From the NCBI GenBank assembly GCA_910588745.1, contig CAJURK010000015.1, forward strand, positions 1 to 55,867: DNA of 55,867 nt, in the 5' to 3' direction. Below are positions 52,169 to 55,867 of the stretch, piece by piece. The notes beneath the pieces were generated by a model, which made no database searches, was not told where the DNA came from, and saw only the letters and a program-made list of their open reading frames with translations. Position numbers and translations under genes: made by a program. Position 1 is the first letter of the stretch; the number at the start of each line of letters is the position of its first letter. This stretch comes from an uncultured Dorea sp. Its GTDB lineage: Bacteria; Bacillota; Clostridia; Lachnospirales; Lachnospiraceae.

Positions 52169-52795
52169 ATGAAATTACAGTTAGCTTTGGATGAATTGAA
52201 TCTGATTGACGCGCTTCGCTTTGCGGACAAGGTGGCAGAGTATGTTGACATTATCGAAATCGGAACGCCCTTTGTGATTGACGAGGGAATGCGGGCTGTA
52301 CGTGAATTTAAGAAATTCTTCCCGGAGAAAGAAATCCTGGCGGATTTAAAAATCATGGACGGCGGATATTTAGAGGCGAAATATGCGTATGAGGCGGGAG
52401 CTTCCTATGCGACGGTTATGGGAGCCTGCGATACGCTGACGGTTGCGGCTGCGGCGAAGGCGGCAAGAGAATATCAGAGAAATATTGTAGTAGATATGCT
52501 CTGCGTTATGGATCTTCCGAAACGGATTGCGGAGCTGGAAGAAGTAGGGGTAGATTACCTTGCGGTACATACCGGTTCCGATCAGCAGATGCTTGGAAGA
52601 GAGCCAATCCAGGATCTGGAAGTGATGGTTGCAAACGCAAAGAAAGCGAAGGTTTCCGTAGCGGGAGGAATCAACAGTAAGACAATTGGTAAGTATGTGG
52701 CGCTGAAACCGGAGATTATTATCGTAGGTTCCGCGATCGGCCATGCCAAAGATCCGGTGGCTGAAGCAAGGGCAATCAAGGAAGCGATGAGATAA
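52169..52795 (+). CDS. hxlA: 3-hexulose-6-phosphate synthase
   Basis: A 208-residue enzyme of the orotidine-phosphate-decarboxylase superfamily. It condenses formaldehyde with ribulose 5-phosphate to 3-hexulose 6-phosphate, or the reverse. LQLALD at the start, ADLKIMDGG with K61 and D64, VDMLCVMDLPKR, YLAVHTGSDQQ and VAGGIN are as in HxlA. The related keto-gulonate phosphate decarboxylases are the main alternative, but HxlB nearby favours the synthase. AAGGAG precedes the start. The reaction here may run in the aldol-cleavage direction. Confidence 0.88.
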   Translation: MKLQLALDELNLIDALRFADKVAEYVDIIEIGTPFVIDEGMRAVREFKKFFPEKEILADLKIMDGGYLEAKYAYEAGASYATVMGACDTLTVAAAAKAAREYQRNIVVDMLCVMDLPKRIAELEEVGVDYLAVHTGSDQQMLGREPIQDLEVMVANAKKAKVSVAGGINSKTIGKYVALKPEIIIVGSAIGHAKDPVAEARAIKEAMR

Positions 52796-52821
52796 AGATA
52801 ACGGAGAGTGAAGGGAAAGCT

Positions 52822-53490
52822 ATGCTGGAAGCTGTAATTTTTGACATGGATGGAGTGATCGTGGATTCGGAGCCGGGTTACCTGACTGCGTTGAAAGAAG
52901 TGCTGGGAGCCTATGGGCTTAAAGTGGGCAGGCATTATCACGAACGGTTTGTGGGCAAGTCGAGCATAGAGGCATGGACAATCATACGTGAAGAGTCCGG
53001 GATTACAGATAAGACGGCAGAGCAGTGCGTGGAGGCTATGAACGCAGCCAGAAGAAGGCTGCTGAAAAAGGAAGGTTATCGGCCGATTAAGGGAACGCTG
53101 CCCTTAATCCGCGCATTGTATCGGGAAGGAGTCGCCCTTGCGATCGCATCTTCCAATACGTTTGAGGAAATTCACCAGGTAATAAAAGAACTGGGGCTGG
53201 ATGGGTACTTTCGGGAAATTGTGTCCGGAGCAGAAGAATGCGCCCATTCTAAACCAGATCCGGAGGTATTCGTAAAGGCGGTGGAAAAACTGGGAGTAGA
53301 AAAGGAGCGCTGCCTGATCATAGAAGATTCAAATAATGGAGCGAAAGCGGGGAAAGGGGCCGGGGTCAGGGTATTAGGCTTCCGGAACCCTGAGATTGGC
53401 AACCAGTCGTTGGAGGATGCGGATTATGTGGTGGACGATATGCAGAAGGTAGATGTAAAGCTTTGCAGAAAGGTGTGTGGAGGCAGATGA
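52822..53490 (+). CDS. HAD family phosphatase, beta-phosphoglucomutase-like
   Basis: A 222-residue hydrolase with the full HAD motif set: DMDGVIVDSEPGY (motif I), ASSNT (motif II), SKPDPEVF (motif III lysine) and IEDSNNG (motif IV). A helical cap follows motif I. Members of this subgroup are small sugar-phosphate phosphatases or mutases. In this operon it could remove phosphate from a sugar-phosphate intermediate before re-phosphorylation by the next gene's kinase, or clear a toxic by-product. Its stop overlaps the kinase start (ATGA). Confidence 0.87.
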   Translation: MLEAVIFDMDGVIVDSEPGYLTALKEVLGAYGLKVGRHYHERFVGKSSIEAWTIIREESGITDKTAEQCVEAMNAARRRLLKKEGYRPIKGTLPLIRALYREGVALAIASSNTFEEIHQVIKELGLDGYFREIVSGAEECAHSKPDPEVFVKAVEKLGVEKERCLIIEDSNNGAKAGKGAGVRVLGFRNPEIGNQSLEDADYVVDDMQKVDVKLCRKVCGGR

Positions 53491-55241
53491 AAACAAAGAA
53501 GATATTGAATCCCAATGTGGATATGACGGTGGAGGAAAGCCTGGCCGGATATTTGGCGGCATACAGAAAATATTATAAAAAAGTAGGCGGCTACAATGCG
53601 ATCCAATACAGAAACGCAAGGAAAGATAAGGTTGCATTGGTGACCGGAGGCGGCAGCGGCCATGAGCCTTTGTTTATCGGCTTCTGTGGAGCCGGGCTGT
53701 CGGACGCGGTTGCCTGCGGGAATATCTGTGCTTCCCCCAATCCGGAGCTGATCTATGAGACTGCAAAAGCCGTAGACGCCGGAAAGGGCGTGCTGTTCCT
53801 GTATGGGTGCTATGCGGGGGACAATATGAATTTTGATATGGCGGAGGAACTGTGCAGGGCGGACGGGATACGCACCGCCCATGTCCGGATTCGGGACGAC
53901 TTTGTCTCCGCGCCGGAGGAAAGAAAAAAGGACCGCAGGGGAATTGCGGGCGATATCTTTGTTGTAAAATGCGCCGGGGCGGCCTGCGACGCCGGGCTTG
54001 ACTTTGAGGAAGTAAAACGGATTACGGAAAAGGCGAGAGACCACGTGTACACCATCGGCGTTGCTACTTCTCCGGGAACCCTGCCTGGAAATGATAAGCC
54101 GACCTTTACCCTTGCGGATGACGAGATGGAATTCGGAATGGGTATACATGGCGAACCCGGTATCGAACGGACAAAAATGATGACCGCAGACAAAATGGTG
54201 GACCGGATGTACGCAGAACTTAAGGCGGAAATGGGATTAAAGGATGGAGACCGGGCGGCGGTATTGGTAAACGGCTTAGGTTCTACGCCGTTGCTGGAAC
54301 TGAATATCGTTTACTACAATCTGTATAAGCATCTGAAGGCGGACGGAATCAAGATTCACGACTCGGAAGTCAAAGTATATTGCACCTGTATGGAAATGGG
54401 CGGTTTTTCCATCAGTCTGCTGCGGCTTGACGATGAGCTGGCAAAGTATTATGATATGCCCTGCTATTCTCCGTATTATGCCAAGGGAGAATTGACCGGA
54501 GCCGGCATGGCCGCGGAGCCGGATGATATGGAAGAAGAGCCGGAATTTGACGAGAGCGATGTGGAGGCGTCGGAAATTGTCCGAAGCCAGGAAGGAATCC
54601 TGACGGAATTAAATGGGGAAGACGCGAAGAATATGCTGCTATATGTAGCGGATAAAATTATTGCGAAAAAGCCTTATCTGACGGAAGTGGACAGCGCGAT
54701 CGGCGACGGCGACCATGGAATCGGCATGGCCGGAGGGATGCAGAAGGCGAAGAAAAAGCTCGTGGAAATGAAGGATACCGATAATGTATATCAGGTATTT
54801 GAAACGGCCGGCCAGGCGATGCTGATGAGTATGGGCGGCGCCTCCGGCGTGATCTTCGGAAGCCTGTATCTGGCAGGAGCGAAAGGGATGAATCCAAAAC
54901 CTGTTCTTCAAGCGGCGGATCTTGCGGAAATGATGAAGAAGAGCCTGTTTGCAATCAAGGAGCGGGGCGGAGCCGAAGTGGGCGATAAGACAATGGTGGA
55001 CGCCCTCTCTCCGGCGGTAGAAGCCATGGCGGAGAACAAGGGGAGAGGACTGTACGAAATGCTGTCGGCGGCAGAAGAAGCCGCCCGGAAGGGGATGGAA
55101 GATTCCCAAAAATACATTGCGAAATTTGGCCGGGCAAAATCCCTGTTAGAGCGCGCGGTGGGACACCAGGATGCGGGAGCCACCTCTGTGTATTTTATCA
55201 TTCAGGGAATGCGCGAATTTGTGAGTGGAGAGTTAGGCTAA
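53487..55241 (+). CDS. Fused DhaK-DhaL dihydroxyacetone-type kinase
   Basis: A 584-residue ATP-dependent kinase. The DhaK part (about 1-335) has GGGSGHEPLFIGFCGAGLSDAV and the substrate-hemiaminal histidine in GIHGEPG (H221). The DhaL part (from about 370) has the Mg-ADP-binding aspartates in VDSAIGDGDHG (D402, D407, D409). The fusion is the single-chain, ATP-using type, not the PTS-dependent DhaKLM. Relatives phosphorylate dihydroxyacetone, and some act on tetroses such as erythrulose, so a triose or tetrose fragment is the likely substrate. GGAGG lies just before ATG 53487. Confidence 0.9.
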   Translation: MKTKKILNPNVDMTVEESLAGYLAAYRKYYKKVGGYNAIQYRNARKDKVALVTGGGSGHEPLFIGFCGAGLSDAVACGNICASPNPELIYETAKAVDAGKGVLFLYGCYAGDNMNFDMAEELCRADGIRTAHVRIRDDFVSAPEERKKDRRGIAGDIFVVKCAGAACDAGLDFEEVKRITEKARDHVYTIGVATSPGTLPGNDKPTFTLADDEMEFGMGIHGEPGIERTKMMTADKMVDRMYAELKAEMGLKDGDRAAVLVNGLGSTPLLELNIVYYNLYKHLKADGIKIHDSEVKVYCTCMEMGGFSISLLRLDDELAKYYDMPCYSPYYAKGELTGAGMAAEPDDMEEEPEFDESDVEASEIVRSQEGILTELNGEDAKNMLLYVADKIIAKKPYLTEVDSAIGDGDHGIGMAGGMQKAKKKLVEMKDTDNVYQVFETAGQAMLMSMGGASGVIFGSLYLAGAKGMNPKPVLQAADLAEMMKKSLFAIKERGGAEVGDKTMVDALSPAVEAMAENKGRGLYEMLSAAEEAARKGMEDSQKYIAKFGRAKSLLERAVGHQDAGATSVYFIIQGMREFVSGELG

Positions 55242-55295
55242 TCCGGACTTTCATCGGTCAGTATACCAGAATATTGTTACAGGGAGAATATAAAT

Positions 55296-55733
55296 ATGAA
55301 GAAAGAGATTTTTGCAGAAAATAATATTATACTGAATGCTTCTTTTGATACAAAGGAAGAAGCGATCATTGCGGCCGGCAAAATTTTGTATGAGAACGGC
55401 TATGTGGAGAAGGGTTATATCGACGATATGCTAGAGCGCGAGAAAGTCGTGTCTACCTATATCGGAAACTGTCTGGCGATTCCCCACGGCATCCGCAATT
55501 CTGACCAGAAGATTCACCACTCCGGGATATCTTTTATTCAAGTACCGGAAGGCGTGGCGTTCCGGGAAGGGGTTGCGAACCTGGTAATCGGGATTGCCGG
55601 AAAAGACGACGAGCATTTGGAAATGCTGGGCAAACTGGCCAGCATCTGCTCCGAGATGTCTAATATCGAACGCTTAAAAACAGCCCAGACTAAATCAGAG
55701 ATACTGGAAATGCTGGGCGGCGTAACAGAATAA
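55296..55733 (+). CDS. PTS EIIA, mannitol type
   Basis: A 145-residue soluble phosphocarrier with phospho-histidine H64 in CLAIPHGIRNSD. It aligns in plan with the C-terminal EIIA domain of mtlA (EDYIDAMVEREK and TTYMG there; YIDDMLEREK and STYIG here). It supplies the domain missing from the EIICB at 45640 and so completes the second polyol PTS, with phosphate coming from HPr. GGGAG precedes the start. A strong terminator follows, so it is the last gene of the operon. Confidence 0.93.
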   Translation: MKKEIFAENNIILNASFDTKEEAIIAAGKILYENGYVEKGYIDDMLEREKVVSTYIGNCLAIPHGIRNSDQKIHHSGISFIQVPEGVAFREGVANLVIGIAGKDDEHLEMLGKLASICSEMSNIERLKTAQTKSEILEMLGGVTE

Positions 55734-55737
55734 CAAA

Positions 55738-55792
55738 AACAGAAGGGGGATGCCAGAAAATTTCAGGCATCCCCGATTTATTCTGTTTCCCA
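55738..55792 (+). terminator. Terminator of the second polyol operon
   Basis: GGGGATGCC / GGCATCCCC with an 11-base loop, within outer arms ACAGAA / TTCTGT. Confidence 0.8.
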
Positions 55793-55809
55793 AAAAACTG
55801 AAAAAAACT

Positions 55810-55867
55810 TGGGTTACTATTCAGCCATCCGGCTGAACCTCTGTACTTATTTATGCTTGGAAAAGCA
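55810..55867. repeat. Left end of another dispersed palindromic repeat copy (cut by the window edge)
   Basis: GGGTTACTATTCAGCC, the inverted form of the GTGAACAGTAACCC end seen at 39390, followed by the small hairpin TTCAGCC-ATCC-GGCTGAA. Confidence 0.5.

Noticed and set aside
53424..54149. 241-residue minus-strand ORF over the DhaK domain
   Set aside because: Shadow of the DhaK-DhaL gene; no motifs.

Overview
The window looks like a chromosomal segment of a Gram-positive anaerobe of the Clostridia, most likely a Lachnospiraceae gut bacterium. The pointers are the paired GlgC/GlgD ADP-glucose enzymes, a CD1871A-type CXXC protein beside a membrane 4Fe-4S protein, a TnpW-like cassette gene, strong AGGAGG ribosome sites, the rplJ leader, and a UGA-containing CC/Se-type selenoprotein. 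The species is inference; no rRNA or tRNA gene lies in the window.

Layout. 1-460: edge of a mobile element (TnpW-like gene, minus strand) and a possibly broken ORF. 463-4500: LysR regulator, O-acetylhomoserine sulfhydrylase, then a redox module (TlpA-like lipoprotein, CD1871A protein, NapH-like ferredoxin). 4855-7200: purine nucleoside phosphorylase and a rubredoxin/GltB-type flavoprotein. 7348-9889: a selenoprotein overlapping a MATE transporter, then a convergent ARMT1-like protein. 10267-14509: XRE regulator and a heterodimeric ABC exporter. 14758-16627: ptsH-ptsI, the general PTS proteins. 16734-17650: DUF3990/DUF3791 pair. 17653-24225: metallo-hydrolase and the mannitol system (mtlR-like regulator, mtlA, mtlD) with a tandem repeat between regulator and transporter. 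24452-29000: purC, a DUF2974 hydrolase, glgC-glgD. 29349-34922: two chemoreceptors around an FMN-binding lipoprotein, then a DUF1015 protein. 35353-39121: rpmG-secE-nusG-rplK-rplA-rplJ-rplL with leaders; rpoB does not follow. 39496-44509: Na/Pi cotransporter family protein and an NMT1/SsuA-type ABC importer.

44605-55790 is the most unusual block: a second, apparently complete polyol PTS operon. It encodes an SDR dehydrogenase, a mannitol-family EIICB, a PRD regulator, two diverged MtlD-family dehydrogenases, 6-phospho-3-hexuloisomerase, 3-hexulose-6-phosphate synthase, a HAD phosphatase, a fused dihydroxyacetone-kinase-type protein (DhaK-DhaL) and a separate EIIA. HPr and Enzyme I from this window would feed both PTS systems. 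Two 19-nt palindromes, each about 61 nt upstream of a TATAAT box, mark the two promoters of this block.

Best leads for new biology: the polyol/3-hexulose-phosphate operon and its operators; the in-frame UGA gene with a SECIS-like hairpin; repeated L1-type leader hairpins ahead of rplK and rplA; a dispersed palindromic repeat family present in at least four places; and a structured leader ahead of the first chemoreceptor. All family assignments come from reading motifs and context by eye, without database searches.
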